Positions 55,107-63,960 of a stretch of 64,000 nt of DNA are shown one piece after another (the first letter of the stretch is position 1; every line of letters starts with the position of its first letter). This DNA comes from Gaiellasilicea sp963730405 (GTDB lineage Bacteria; Actinomycetota; Thermoleophilia; Gaiellales; Gaiellaceae): assembly GCA_963730405.1 (NCBI GenBank), contig CAVSRW010000016.1:1-64000 (forward strand), in the 5' to 3' direction. The notes beneath the pieces were generated by a model, which worked only from the letters and a program-made list of their open reading frames with translations, had not been told where the DNA came from and did no database searches. Position numbers and translations under genes: made by a program.

Positions 55107-56539
55107 CGCGGCAGGGGCAGCGTCGGAGCGTCGGGCACGTCGTCGCCGAGAGCGACGCCGCGGGGGATCTCGCCCCATTCGGGTCGGCGGCCGACGAGCA
55201 CCAGCAGCATCGCCCAGATCCGCCACAGCATCGTCAGCGGCCGGTACCAGAACAGCTCGAGGAGGCTCCAGAGCCCGAGCAGGAGCAGATCGCGCGACCG
55301 GTAGCGCCTGAACCCCACCTCCTCGACGAGCAGCGCGCCGGCTGTCTGGATCTGGACGAGGAGGAGCGCGACGAACGCGAACGACGCACCCAGCCACCAA
55401 CTCGTGCCTCCGACCAGGAGCAGGCCGATCACCAGGAGGTAGCCGAGGAGCTCGAGTGCGGGCGCGATCGCCTCGAAGAAGACCGCATACGGCATCGCGA
55501 GCGTGCCGGCCGCTCCGTAGCCGCGTCCCAGCATCGCCCGGTGCAGCCGGACATTGTCGAGCAGGCCGACATGCCAGCGGATCCGCTGCGTACGCAGCGA
55601 CCGGAGCGTCGTGGGCGCCTCGGTCCAGCAGACGGCGTCCGGGGCAAACGCAACGCGGAGCTCGGGTCGGGCGTGCCTCAGGCGATGGTGGAGCCGCATC
55701 GTCAACTCCATGTCCTCTCCGAGCGTCTGCCCCGAGAGGCCGCCGCTCTCGAGCAGCAGGTCGCGCCGGAAGACCCCGAAGGCGCCACTGATGATCAGGA
55801 GCGCGTTCAGCCTGGCCCAGGCGATGCGTGCGCCCAGGAAGCTGCGCAGGTACTCGACCGTCTGTGTCGCTTCGATCCCGCCGACGCGGACACGCGGCTC
55901 GACGAGGCGCTTGTCGACGAAGCGGCCGCCGTTCGCGATCCGGACGATTCCTCCGCAGGCGACGACGCGGCTCGGGTCAGCGGTGAACGGGGCGACGGCG
56001 AGCGCGATCGCATCGGGTTCGAGCAGCGTGTCCGCATCGGTCACGGCGATCAGGTCGAACCGGGCGATCGCGATCCCGGCGTTGATCGCATCCGACCGGC
56101 CCCCGTTCGCCTTGCTGAGGACGCGCAGCCTCGGGTCGCGCCTAGAGATCGACAGCCGTTGCAGCGGCGCCGTCTCCAGGCCGAGGCCGCCGCCGATCGG
56201 CAGCTCGACCAGGTCGTACGCGGCCTCCAACGCTGCGACCGTCCCGTCGGTCGAGCCGTCGTCGACGACCACGACGCACAAACGCTCGTACGTGCCGGCG
56301 AGGATGCCGCGGACGCTCGCGACGATGACCCGCTCCTCGTTGTAGGCGGGAACGACGACGGTCACGGACGGCTGCAGGGGCGCCGGCGTCCACGCTCCGG
56401 CTGCCACGCGGGCGCGGCGGTCTCGCGCCACCGCAGACGTTTCGGTGAGCGAGAGCGCGAGCAGTGCCAGCGTCGTCACGTTGTAGGCGACCACGTACAG
56501 AAAGACCACGAACAGGACGAGCTCGAGCGCTGCGGTCAC
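55103..56539 (-). CDS. Membrane glycosyltransferase, GT2 family
   Basis: 478 residues. An N-terminal helix is followed by a GT-A domain with SVTVVVPAYNEERVIVASV, VVVDDGSTDGT, ALTDADT-like AVTDADTLLEP, GEDMELT and the processive-enzyme motif QRIRW. Three to four C-terminal membrane helices complete the NodC/IcaA/BcsA-like layout. It probably extrudes or builds a surface polysaccharide. GTG start overlapping the HEAT-repeat gene. Confidence 0.88.
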   Translation of the reverse strand: MTAALELVLFVVFLYVVAYNVTTLALLALSLTETSAVARDRRARVAAGAWTPAPLQPSVTVVVPAYNEERVIVASVRGILAGTYERLCVVVVDDGSTDGTVAALEAAYDLVELPIGGGLGLETAPLQRLSISRRDPRLRVLSKANGGRSDAINAGIAIARFDLIAVTDADTLLEPDAIALAVAPFTADPSRVVACGGIVRIANGGRFVDKRLVEPRVRVGGIEATQTVEYLRSFLGARIAWARLNALLIISGAFGVFRRDLLLESGGLSGQTLGEDMELTMRLHHRLRHARPELRVAFAPDAVCWTEAPTTLRSLRTQRIRWHVGLLDNVRLHRAMLGRGYGAAGTLAMPYAVFFEAIAPALELLGYLLVIGLLLVGGTSWWLGASFAFVALLLVQIQTAGALLVEEVGFRRYRSRDLLLLGLWSLLELFWYRPLTMLWRIWAMLLVLVGRRPEWGEIPRGVALGDDVPDAPTLPLPR

Positions 56540-57606
56540 AGCGCTCCTATCTCCGCCAGGGTGCGGGCCGTCCGCACGGGCCAGACGTTCTCGCGCTCGA
56601 GCACCCTGGCGGCCGCCGCACCGGCCCGGGGCTGCCGGGCGAGCAGCACGAGCGCCTCGGCCGCCCGGAGCTCGACCTCGCGCTCACCGTCCCGCAGCGC
56701 ACCGGCGGCGGCGGCGACCGCAGCCGGATCGTCGTAGGTCGCGAGCGCCCGGACCGCCGCACGTCTGACCGCAGGCTGGGCGTCGGTCACCGCCGCGATC
56801 AGCCCCGGGGGCGCCGGTCCTGCCCCCGACTGGGCGAGCGCGTCGGCCGCAGCCACCCGGACCGCATGCTCCCCGTCCCCGAGCGCGCGCTCGATCAGCG
56901 CCGACGACGCCTTGTCGGTCGCTGCCAGCCCGAAGCAGGCGGTCGCACGAGTGCTCGGGTCCGGCGAGTCGATCGCCTCCGCGAAGACCGCGGCGGCAGC
57001 CGGACCGAACTCGACGAGCGCTGCGTAGACGATTCCCGGCCGGACGGCCGAACCGGTCAGGTAGAGCTGACTCAGGGAAGGCAGTGCGGCCGGGTCGCCG
57101 ATCGCGCCGAGCGCCTCGACCGCCGCCTCGCGCACATGGTGATTCCGGTCGCGGAGGCGCTCTTCGAGGAGGGGCAGCGCTTCCGGCGCCCGCGCAGCGC
57201 CGAGGGCGGCGCAGGCGAACGACCGACGCCAGGCAGGACGCGCCCGCGCCGACTCGAGCGCGACCTCGATCACGCCGGCGTCCCGAAGCAGCTCGAGGAT
57301 CTCGTCGTGCTGCCCGTCGGTCGTTTGTGTGAGGTGGTCGATCAGCAGGACGGCCGCAATCGGCCGGCTCAGCCGGTCGAGCTGCGTGACCGCCTCGCGC
57401 AGCCGCTGCCGCTCGGCCGGGGAGGCATCTGGCCGGATGGCGGCGACGATGGGCGCCAAGCGGTCTCGGACGCGCTTTGCGCGCGCCTCCTGCACCGCCA
57501 GGTGGAGCCGGCGCAAGAACACGAACACGACGACGGCGACGTTGAGGACGAGCAGAGCCGCCGCGGTCAGGGCCGCGAGCTCGCCGACGCCCGTCGGGCC
57601 GCTCAT
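56536..57606 (-). CDS. Membrane-anchored HEAT-repeat protein
   Basis: 356 residues. One N-terminal helix (LAALTAAALLVLNVAVVVFVFL) and a basic linker precede about seven HEAT or PBS-lyase-like repeats, for example NHHVREAAVEALGAIGDPAALP and EHAVRVAAADALAQSG. It overlaps the GT2 gene as GTGA, so the two are coupled; a scaffold or regulator of the synthase is likely. Such helix-HEAT plus GT2 pairs recall exopolysaccharide loci. Confidence 0.8.
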   Translation of the reverse strand: MSGPTGVGELAALTAAALLVLNVAVVVFVFLRRLHLAVQEARAKRVRDRLAPIVAAIRPDASPAERQRLREAVTQLDRLSRPIAAVLLIDHLTQTTDGQHDEILELLRDAGVIEVALESARARPAWRRSFACAALGAARAPEALPLLEERLRDRNHHVREAAVEALGAIGDPAALPSLSQLYLTGSAVRPGIVYAALVEFGPAAAAVFAEAIDSPDPSTRATACFGLAATDKASSALIERALGDGEHAVRVAAADALAQSGAGPAPPGLIAAVTDAQPAVRRAAVRALATYDDPAAVAAAAGALRDGEREVELRAAEALVLLARQPRAGAAAARVLERENVWPVRTARTLAEIGAL

Positions 57607-57689
57607 GATCCGGCGGTCGTACCGGTCATTTCACCTCGCTTGACGACGTTTCGACCCTAGGGCATCGCCGCAGCGGGCGTCCATTGGCT

Positions 57690-58718
57690 TCAGGCAGCGC
57701 CGGCGCGACGGCCGACCTCCTCGCGCACGATCGGCGCCACCTTCGTCCCGAACAGCTCGATCGCGCGCATCGTCTGCTCGTGCGGCAGCGAGCCGACGGT
57801 GAACTGGATCAGGAAGCGGTCGTGGCGGAAGAGCTCGTGCTGGTACAGGATCTTCGCCGCGACGTCCTCCGGGCTGCCGACGACGGTCGCGCCGCGCAGC
57901 GTGCGCCCCGCGTCGTAGTCCTGGCGCTGCAGCGGCCGCCAGCCGCGCTCGGCGCCGATCCGATCCATCATCGTCTTCAGCGGGACGAAGTAGTCCTCGG
58001 CTGCCTGCTCGGACGTCTCGCCGACGAACCCGTGCGAGTTGATGCTGAGCTCCGGCGGCGGGTCGTGGCCGTGCTCGATCGCCGCACGGCGGTGGATCTC
58101 GGCGAACGGGACGAAGCGCTCCGGAAGGCCGCCGATGATCGCGAGCGCCATCGGCAGGCCGAGAGCGCCGGCACGGTACGCGGACTCGGGCGAGCCGCCC
58201 ACCGCGACCCACACCGGCAGCGGGTCCTGCACAGGTCGCGGGTAGACGCCGAGGACCTCTCGCCTGAGCTCGAGCAGGCGCAGCAGCTTCTCCTCGAAGA
58301 GTCGGTCGTAGTCGGCGAGGTCGTAGCCGAAGAGCGGGAACGACTCGATGAAGGAGCCGCGGCCGGCCATGATCTCGGCGCGGCCACCGGAGATCAGGTC
58401 GAGCGTGGCGAACTGCTGGAAGACCCGGATCGGATCGTCCGAGCTGAGCACGGTCACCGCGCTCGTGAGCCGGATGTTCTTCGTCAGCGGCGCGGCGGCA
58501 GCGAGCACGATGGCGGGAGCCGAGACGACGAAGTCCGGCCGGTGGTGCTCGCCGACGCCGAAGACGTCGAGCCCGACCTCGTCGGCCAGCTTGATCTCGT
58601 CCAGCAGGTTGCGCAGCCGCTCCGCCTGGCTGATCATCGCGCCGCTGCCAGGGTCCGGGGTCAGCTCGGCGAAGGTATAGACACCGAGCTCCACGACGCC
58701 GATGGTTGCAGTTTTCAC
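57690..58718 (-). CDS. Luciferase-like (LLM class) flavin monooxygenase
   Basis: 342 residues from GTG 58718, or 334 from GTG 58694 (VELGVYTFAEL). The bacterial luciferase fold shows in DVFGVGEHHRPDFVVSAPAI, TSAVTVLSSDDPIRVFQ, GRAEIMAGRGSFIESFPLFG and PVWVAVGGSPES. Between ELRREVLGVYP and the core, the segment that relatives carry (WSGxxRPPL) is absent, an in-frame loss of about 17 residues. Flavin or F420 is the likely cofactor. Confidence 0.85.
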   Translation of the reverse strand: MKTATIGVVELGVYTFAELTPDPGSGAMISQAERLRNLLDEIKLADEVGLDVFGVGEHHRPDFVVSAPAIVLAAAAPLTKNIRLTSAVTVLSSDDPIRVFQQFATLDLISGGRAEIMAGRGSFIESFPLFGYDLADYDRLFEEKLLRLLELRREVLGVYPRPVQDPLPVWVAVGGSPESAYRAGALGLPMALAIIGGLPERFVPFAEIHRRAAIEHGHDPPPELSINSHGFVGETSEQAAEDYFVPLKTMMDRIGAERGWRPLQRQDYDAGRTLRGATVVGSPEDVAAKILYQHELFRHDRFLIQFTVGSLPHEQTMRAIELFGTKVAPIVREEVGRRAGAA

Positions 58719-58766
58719 CCCGCCCCGATCGGGCACGCGTGGCGCACTCGACCGAAGGAGGCGACG

Positions 58767-59078
58767 ATGCTGACACTGACGGAATCGGCGAAGGAGATGG
58801 TCCGGGACATGGTCTCGGCCGAGGACGCTCCCGAGGGCAGCGGGCTGCGAATCGCCGCCGCGCAGGACGAGGGTGGCGGGCCGGCGCTCTCGCTCGAGCT
58901 CGCGACCGAGCCCGCCGAGGGCGACCAGGTCCTCGACGACGACGGCACGCGGGTCTTCCTCGAGCCCGAAGCCGCCTCGCTGCTCGACGACAAGATCCTC
59001 GACGCCGAGCCCCATGGCGACCACTACCACTTCAGGCTCGACGACCAGAGCGGCGCCCAGGACGACGGCGCGGCCTGA
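58767..59078 (+). CDS. HesB/IscA-like protein lacking cysteines
   Basis: 103 residues from ATG 58767 (GAAGGAGG upstream). The start MLTLTESAKEMVRDMVSAED and the middle GTRVFLEPEAASLLDDKILD follow the A-type Fe-S carrier pattern, but there is no Cys in the whole protein. The His-rich end is GDHYHFRLDD. It cannot hold a cluster in the usual way. Its function is unknown. Confidence 0.75.
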   Translation: MLTLTESAKEMVRDMVSAEDAPEGSGLRIAAAQDEGGGPALSLELATEPAEGDQVLDDDGTRVFLEPEAASLLDDKILDAEPHGDHYHFRLDDQSGAQDDGAA

Positions 59079-59084
59079 GCCGCG

Positions 59085-59879
59085 CTAGTTGATCAGCTTG
59101 CGCGTCATCGCATAGATCGCGAGCCGCCACATCAGGACGCCGAAGAGCAGGAGCGCGCCGACACTCGCAACGTCGGCCCAGCCCTCCCAACCGAAGACGG
59201 CGTGCCGGACGAGCTCGACGGAGTGATGCAGTGGGTTCAGCTTCGCGAGCGTCTGGACCCACTCCGGCAGCCCGTCGAGCGGGAAGAACGTCCCGGCGAC
59301 GAGGAAGAGCGGCGTCAGGACCGCGCTGACGATGTAGCTGAAGTTGTCGATCGACTTCGCGAAGCCGGCGGTCATGATCCCGAAGCAGGCCCAGCCGTAG
59401 CCCGAGATGAAGCAGATGAAGGGCACGGCGAGCATCCCCCACGCCGGGTCGAGCCCGAAGAACATCGCCACGATCATCGGCACGCAGCCGTAGACGCCGG
59501 CCCGCGCCGCCATCCAGAGCGCCTCGGCGGTCACGAGCTCCTCGGTGTCGACGGGGGCGGCGAGGATCGCGTCGTACGTGCGCTGGAACGCGTACTTGAC
59601 GTACGTCCCGAACATCGCCGGGAAGGCGCTCGAGAAGAGCACCGCCGTCGCGACGGTGCCCGTGCCGACGAACTCGACGTAGTCGTAGCCGCCGACCGTG
59701 CTGACGAGCGAGCCGAAGCCGAAGCCGAACGCGAGCAGGTAGAGCGTCGGCTCGACCGTCGAGGAGAACGCGCTCGCGCGCCAGTACGACGAGTAGTTGA
59801 CGAGCTCGCGGACGAGCACGCCCGTCAGCGCCGAGCGCTCGAGCCGCCCGAGGCGGCGACGCGGGGCCGCGGTCGCCAT
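59085..59879 (-). CDS. ABC-2 type transporter permease
   Basis: A 264-residue membrane subunit of the ABC-2/NodJ/DrrB type with six helices. The conserved C-terminal helix segment is LTPLFLVAGTFFPLDGLPEW then LNPLHHSVELVRHAVFG. It overlaps the ATPase gene by one base (TGATG), so the two make one exporter. Confidence 0.9.
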   Translation of the reverse strand: MATAAPRRRLGRLERSALTGVLVRELVNYSSYWRASAFSSTVEPTLYLLAFGFGFGSLVSTVGGYDYVEFVGTGTVATAVLFSSAFPAMFGTYVKYAFQRTYDAILAAPVDTEELVTAEALWMAARAGVYGCVPMIVAMFFGLDPAWGMLAVPFICFISGYGWACFGIMTAGFAKSIDNFSYIVSAVLTPLFLVAGTFFPLDGLPEWVQTLAKLNPLHHSVELVRHAVFGWEGWADVASVGALLLFGVLMWRLAIYAMTRKLIN

Positions 59880-60775
59880 CAGCCGATCTCCTCGCCGGTC
59901 AGGAGGACGAAGACGTCCTCGAGGTTCGCCGGCCGGCGCTCGCCGTCGGCCTCGAAGCCGTTGCCGGACGTGTAGCCGAGGATCGAGATGCTCGTCCCGG
60001 TCCGGCGCGTCCGCAGGCCGGCCGCGCCGGCGTCGGCCTCGACCTCGGCGAGCCGAGCCGGCGGCCCGTAGACCTCGAGCACTTCGCGACCGGCATGCTC
60101 GACGACGAGCTCGGCGGGCGGCCCGGATGCGACCGCCTTGCCGTGCGACATGATCATCACGGTGTCGGCGAGCCGCTGCGCCTCCTCGATGTAGTGCGTC
60201 GACATCAGGATCGTCGTCCCCTCGCTCCTGAGCGCGTCGATCAGCGCCCACAGCTCCTGGCGCACCTGCGGGTCGAGCCCGACGGTCGGCTCGTCGAGGA
60301 GGATGAGCCGCGGCCGGTGCACGAGCGCCCGCGCGATCAGCAGCCGCCGGCGCATCCCGCCCGAGAGCTTGTCGACGCGATCGTCTCGCCGGTCGACGAG
60401 CCTCGCCATCTCGAGCGCCCGCTCGATCGCCGCCGGCCGCTCGGCCCGCGGGATGCGGTAGAGGTGCGAGAACACGAGCAGGTTCTGCTGGACGGTGAGG
60501 GTGACGTCGAGGTTGTCGAGCTGCGGCGCGAGCCCGAGCTCGGCGCGGGCCTGCTTCGACTCCTCCGGGAGGCGAAAGCCGAGCACCTCGAGCTCGCCGC
60601 CGTCCGGGATCGCCTGCGCGGTCAGGAGCCGCATCGTCGTCGACTTGCCGGCGCCGTTCGGGCCCAGCAATCCGACGCAGGTGCCCTCGGGCACGTCGAG
60701 ATCGAGGCCGTCGACGGCCGTGATCTCGCCGTACCGCTTCACGGCGCCCCGCAGCTTGATCGCCAGCCCGCTCAC
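59879..60775 (-). CDS. ABC transporter ATP-binding protein (NodI/DrrA type)
   Basis: 298 residues. Walker A GPNGAGKSTT, Q-loop LGLAPQLDNLDV, signature LSGGMRRRLLIARAL, Walker B LILLDEPTVGLDPQ and the H-loop MSTHYIEEAQ are all present. A C-terminal regulatory extension follows, as in daunorubicin-type exporters. GTG 60775 is chosen; upstream codons overlap the VOC gene. The exporter may move a lipid, polysaccharide or drug. Confidence 0.93.
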   Translation of the reverse strand: MSGLAIKLRGAVKRYGEITAVDGLDLDVPEGTCVGLLGPNGAGKSTTMRLLTAQAIPDGGELEVLGFRLPEESKQARAELGLAPQLDNLDVTLTVQQNLLVFSHLYRIPRAERPAAIERALEMARLVDRRDDRVDKLSGGMRRRLLIARALVHRPRLILLDEPTVGLDPQVRQELWALIDALRSEGTTILMSTHYIEEAQRLADTVMIMSHGKAVASGPPAELVVEHAGREVLEVYGPPARLAEVEADAGAAGLRTRRTGTSISILGYTSGNGFEADGERRPANLEDVFVLLTGEEIG

Positions 60776-60777
60776 GT

Positions 60778-61158
60778 CTACGGGCCGGCGAGCACCGCGA
60801 GCGTGTTGCCGGCGGGATCCTTGAACCACGCGATCGCCGGGCCGCCGTCGGGATCGCGCATGATCCCCTTCTCGTCGGTCGCGATGTCCCCCTCGTACTG
60901 CTCGAACGTGATGCCCGTTTCCGTGAGGCGGTCGACGGCGGCATCGATGTCGTCGACGAGGAAGTTCAGCACCGTGTGCGTCGCGGGCACATGATCGTCC
61001 TTCGGATAGACGACGACCTCGCCGCCGCCGCCGAGATGAAGCGCGAGACCGCCCATCTGCTCCTCGACCTCGAGGCCGAGCGTGTCGCTGTAGAACCGCT
61101 TCGCGGCCGGGATGTCGTCGGCGGAGAAGCTGGAGAAGGTGCGGTTGTCCTTGAGCAC
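60778..61158 (-). CDS. Single-domain VOC family protein
   Basis: A 126-residue glyoxalase/bleomycin-resistance fold: TFSSFSADDIPAAKRFYSDT then LGLEVEE, LALHLGGGGEVVVYP, and RDPDGGPAIAWFKDPAGNTL. GTG start with AGGAG upstream. It lies between the MFS and ABC exporter genes, which suggests a detoxification set. Confidence 0.87.
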   Translation of the reverse strand: MLKDNRTFSSFSADDIPAAKRFYSDTLGLEVEEQMGGLALHLGGGGEVVVYPKDDHVPATHTVLNFLVDDIDAAVDRLTETGITFEQYEGDIATDEKGIMRDPDGGPAIAWFKDPAGNTLAVLAGP

Positions 61159-61180
61159 GTGGAGCTCCTTTCGCGTTGGG

Positions 61181-62608
61181 TCAGGCGGCGTGGAGCGCTT
61201 CCTCGGCGCCGTGTGCCGGCGCCCGGACGTCGCGCATGAACACGGCCGCGACGACGCCCGCGGCGACGGCGAAGAGCGTGCCGACCATGAACGCCGTGTG
61301 GTAGCCGTCGGTGAGGGCTTCGAGCGAGGTGTCGTCGCCCGTGACCGCGGCCGCGACGCTCGCCAGCACGGCGAGGCCGAGCGCGCCGCCCATCATGAAG
61401 GACGTGTTGACCACGCCGGACGCCAGACCGGCCTCCTCCGGCTTGACGTCGCTCATCGCGGCCAGCAGCAGCGGGTTCATCGCCATCCCGATCCCGATCC
61501 CGAGGATGACCATGCCGGGGAGCACGTCTGCCGTGAAGCTCGCACCGACCGGGGCGCGCGCGAAGAGCGCGAGTCCGAGCGCGACGAACCCCATCCCGAC
61601 CACGAGCGGCAGCCGCGTCCCGTAGCGCATCACGAGCTTGGCCGAGAGGCCGATCGAGAAGGCACCCATGATCAGGTTGGCCGGCAGGAACGCGAGGCCG
61701 ACCTCGAGCGGGCTGTAGCCGAGCACGAGCTGCAGGTAGAGCGCCGAGAGGAAGAACATCGCGAACATCGCCGCCGACCAGAGGATCCCGACGATGTTCG
61801 AGGTGGCGACGCTGCGGAGCTTGAGGATCCCGAGCGGCATCAGCGGCGCCTGGACGCGCGACTCGAGCACGAAGAACGCGGCGATCCCCACCGCCGCCAT
61901 GGCCAGCAGCCCGAGCGTCTGCACCGAGGTCCAGCCCTGCTCGTTGCCGTTGACGATCGCGTAGACGGCGAGCATCAGCGAGCCGGTGACGAGGACTGCG
62001 CCGGTGACGTCGAGCCTGCCCTGCGCAGCCAGCGCGCTCCCGCCCGGGAGCAGCAGCAGGCAGGCGGCGATCACGCCGATCCCGATCGGGATGTTGACGA
62101 GGAAGATCCAGTGCCAGTTCAGCAGGTCGGTGAGGACACCGCCCGCGAGGACCCCGATCGAGCCGCCGCCGGCGGCGACGAAGCCGATCACGCCCATCGC
62201 CTTCGCCCGCTCGCCCGGCTCGGTGAACAGGGTCATGATCAGCGAGAGCGCGACCGCGGCGACGACGGCGCCGCCGATCCCCTGGATCGCCCGGGCACCG
62301 ACGAGCATCTCCTGCGAGGTCGCGAGCCCGCACGCCAGCGAGGCGAGCGTGAAGAGGCCGACGCCCAGCACGAACATCCGCCGGTGGCCGTAGAGGTCTC
62401 CGAGTCGGCCGGCGAGGAGCATGAAGCCGCCGAAGGTGAGCGTGTACGCGTTCAGCACCCAGGCCAGCGACGACTCCGAGAAGCCGAGATCCTCGCGGAT
62501 CGACGGCAGGGCGACGTTCACGATCGAGACGTCGAGCACGATCAGCAGGTCGCCGAGGCACAGCACGATCAGTGCGAGCCACTTCTTGCGGGTGTCGTCG
62601 ATGGTCAT
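61181..62608 (-). CDS. MFS multidrug exporter (DHA2, 14-helix type)
   Basis: A 475-residue proton-coupled exporter of the EmrB/QacA family. Helix-1 motif LDVSIVNVALPSIREDLGFS, motif A GRLGDLYGHRRMF and motif C-like GVLAGGVLTDLLNWHWIF followed by NIPIG are clear. ATG 62608 has AAGGAGG upstream. The substrate is unknown. Confidence 0.92.
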   Translation of the reverse strand: MTIDDTRKKWLALIVLCLGDLLIVLDVSIVNVALPSIREDLGFSESSLAWVLNAYTLTFGGFMLLAGRLGDLYGHRRMFVLGVGLFTLASLACGLATSQEMLVGARAIQGIGGAVVAAVALSLIMTLFTEPGERAKAMGVIGFVAAGGGSIGVLAGGVLTDLLNWHWIFLVNIPIGIGVIAACLLLLPGGSALAAQGRLDVTGAVLVTGSLMLAVYAIVNGNEQGWTSVQTLGLLAMAAVGIAAFFVLESRVQAPLMPLGILKLRSVATSNIVGILWSAAMFAMFFLSALYLQLVLGYSPLEVGLAFLPANLIMGAFSIGLSAKLVMRYGTRLPLVVGMGFVALGLALFARAPVGASFTADVLPGMVILGIGIGMAMNPLLLAAMSDVKPEEAGLASGVVNTSFMMGGALGLAVLASVAAAVTGDDTSLEALTDGYHTAFMVGTLFAVAAGVVAAVFMRDVRAPAHGAEEALHAA

Positions 62609-62660
62609 CCGGTCCTCCTTCTCACGATTGCGTTCTACCGTTTCGACCGTGGGTCACCGC

Positions 62661-62692
62661 GAAACTCATCGGTCGCCGCGCCGATGAGTTTC
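62661..62692. promoter_or_regulatory. 12-bp perfect hairpin in a divergent promoter region
   Basis: Arms 62661-62672 and 62681-62692 with an 8-base loop lie between the divergent MFS and STAS genes. The stem is in the same size class as family A stems, but the conserved tail is absent. It may be an operator for either gene. Confidence 0.5.
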
Positions 62693-62717
62693 CGGGCCGA
62701 AAGTTGTCCTAATTCCC

Positions 62718-62984
62718 GTGGACTTCACGATCTGGGGCCCGATTGCCCGGGACGACCTGCCCGGGCTGTGCGACCGCGTCTGCGCGCTCCTGAGCGCGAA
62801 CGGCAGCGGCGACGTCCGCTGCGACGTCGCCGGCGTCGAGGCGGACGCCGTGACGGTCGACGCCCTGGCGCGCCTCCAGCTGGCCGCGCGGCGTCAAGGG
62901 TGCCGGATCCACCTCCGCAACGCCTCGAGCGACCTGGTCGAGCTCGTCGCGTTCATGGGCCTCCGCGACGTGTTGCCGAGCTGA
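62718..62984 (+). CDS. STAS domain protein
   Basis: 88 residues. It has the beta-alpha STAS pattern VRCDVAGVEADAVTVDALAR then LQLAARRQGCRIHLRNASSD and LVELVAFMGLRDVL. There is no clear phosphorylatable Ser in the usual DSSG position. It is possibly an anti-anti-sigma-like switch. GTG start; it ends one base before the convergent sigma-factor gene. Confidence 0.75.
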   Translation: MDFTIWGPIARDDLPGLCDRVCALLSANGSGDVRCDVAGVEADAVTVDALARLQLAARRQGCRIHLRNASSDLVELVAFMGLRDVLPS

Positions 62985-62985
62985 G

Positions 62986-63960
62986 CTAGTCGTCCAGCTG
63001 CAGCGGGAGCCCGAAGAGCGGGAAGAGCGTCTCGGTATCGAGGAAGAAGCTGAACTCGACGATCTTGCCGTCCTCGATCTCGAGCACCTGGAGTGCCCAC
63101 GGCTCGTAGCCGTCACCGCTCTCGCTCGGCTTGTACTGGCCGAACGCGGGCGACCCGTTCGCCGCCACGGTCGGGACCACCCGCGAGCCCTCGCAGCCGA
63201 TGCCGGGCCCGAACCACCAGGTGAAGATGTCGTCGCGGCCGCGCAGCCAGAGGTCGAAAGGCGGCATCGACTGGGTCGCGTCCTCGTGGATCAGCGACGT
63301 CAACGCCTCCATGTCGTAGCGCTGGAAGGCGTCGACGTAGCGCGCGAGCAGGTCGGCGTCGGCGCCCTCGAGCGGCGTCGCCTCGGCGGAGACCTCGTTC
63401 GCCTCCAGCGTCGCCCGCGCGCGCTGGAGGGCGCTGTTCACCGAGGCGACGCTCGTCTCGAGCAGCTCGGCGACCTCGCTCGCCTGCCAGCGCAGCACCT
63501 CGCAGAGGATCAGGCAGGCGCGTTGGCGCGGCGGCAGGTGCTGGAGCGCGGCGACGAAGGCGAGCCGGATCGTCTCCTTGGCGACCGTCGCCTCGGCGGG
63601 GTCCGGGGTCGGCTGCAGCCAGGTCACCTCGCCGGGGACGCGCAGGTTCTCGACGATCGGCTCGCCGGCCGGCCCGAGGTCCATCGGACGGGCGCGCCGC
63701 TCGCGGCCGTTCAGCATGTCGAGGCAGACGTTGGTCGCGATCCGGTAGAGCCACGAGCGCAGAGCTGCCCGTCCCTCGAAGCGCTCGTAGCCGCGCCAGG
63801 CGCGGATGAACGTCTCCTGGACGGCGTCCTCGGCCTCGAAGGGCGAGGCGAGCATCCGGTAGCAGTACGCGGTCAGTTCCTTGCGGTGCTGCTCGAGCTC
63901 GTGTTCGAGCTCACTCGCCGCGGGAGGGGCCGTGCGCGTCGACTCCTGCATGCAGGTCAT
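62986..63960 (-). CDS. ECF sigma factor with SnoaL-like C-terminal domain
   Basis: 324 residues from ATG 63960; ATG 63990 or 63951 are also possible. Region 2 is YCYRMLASPFEAEDAVQETF and ALRSWLYRIATNVCLDML; region 4 is LQHLPPRQRACLILCEVLRW and then VASVNSALQRARA. A linker with WLQPTPDPAE joins them. The last 120 residues (DLLARYVDAFQRYDMEALTS onward) form a SnoaL-like domain, as in SigG-type long ECF factors. No anti-sigma gene adjoins; the extension is likely regulatory. Confidence 0.88.
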   Translation of the reverse strand: MTCMQESTRTAPPAASELEHELEQHRKELTAYCYRMLASPFEAEDAVQETFIRAWRGYERFEGRAALRSWLYRIATNVCLDMLNGRERRARPMDLGPAGEPIVENLRVPGEVTWLQPTPDPAEATVAKETIRLAFVAALQHLPPRQRACLILCEVLRWQASEVAELLETSVASVNSALQRARATLEANEVSAEATPLEGADADLLARYVDAFQRYDMEALTSLIHEDATQSMPPFDLWLRGRDDIFTWWFGPGIGCEGSRVVPTVAANGSPAFGQYKPSESGDGYEPWALQVLEIEDGKIVEFSFFLDTETLFPLFGLPLQLDD

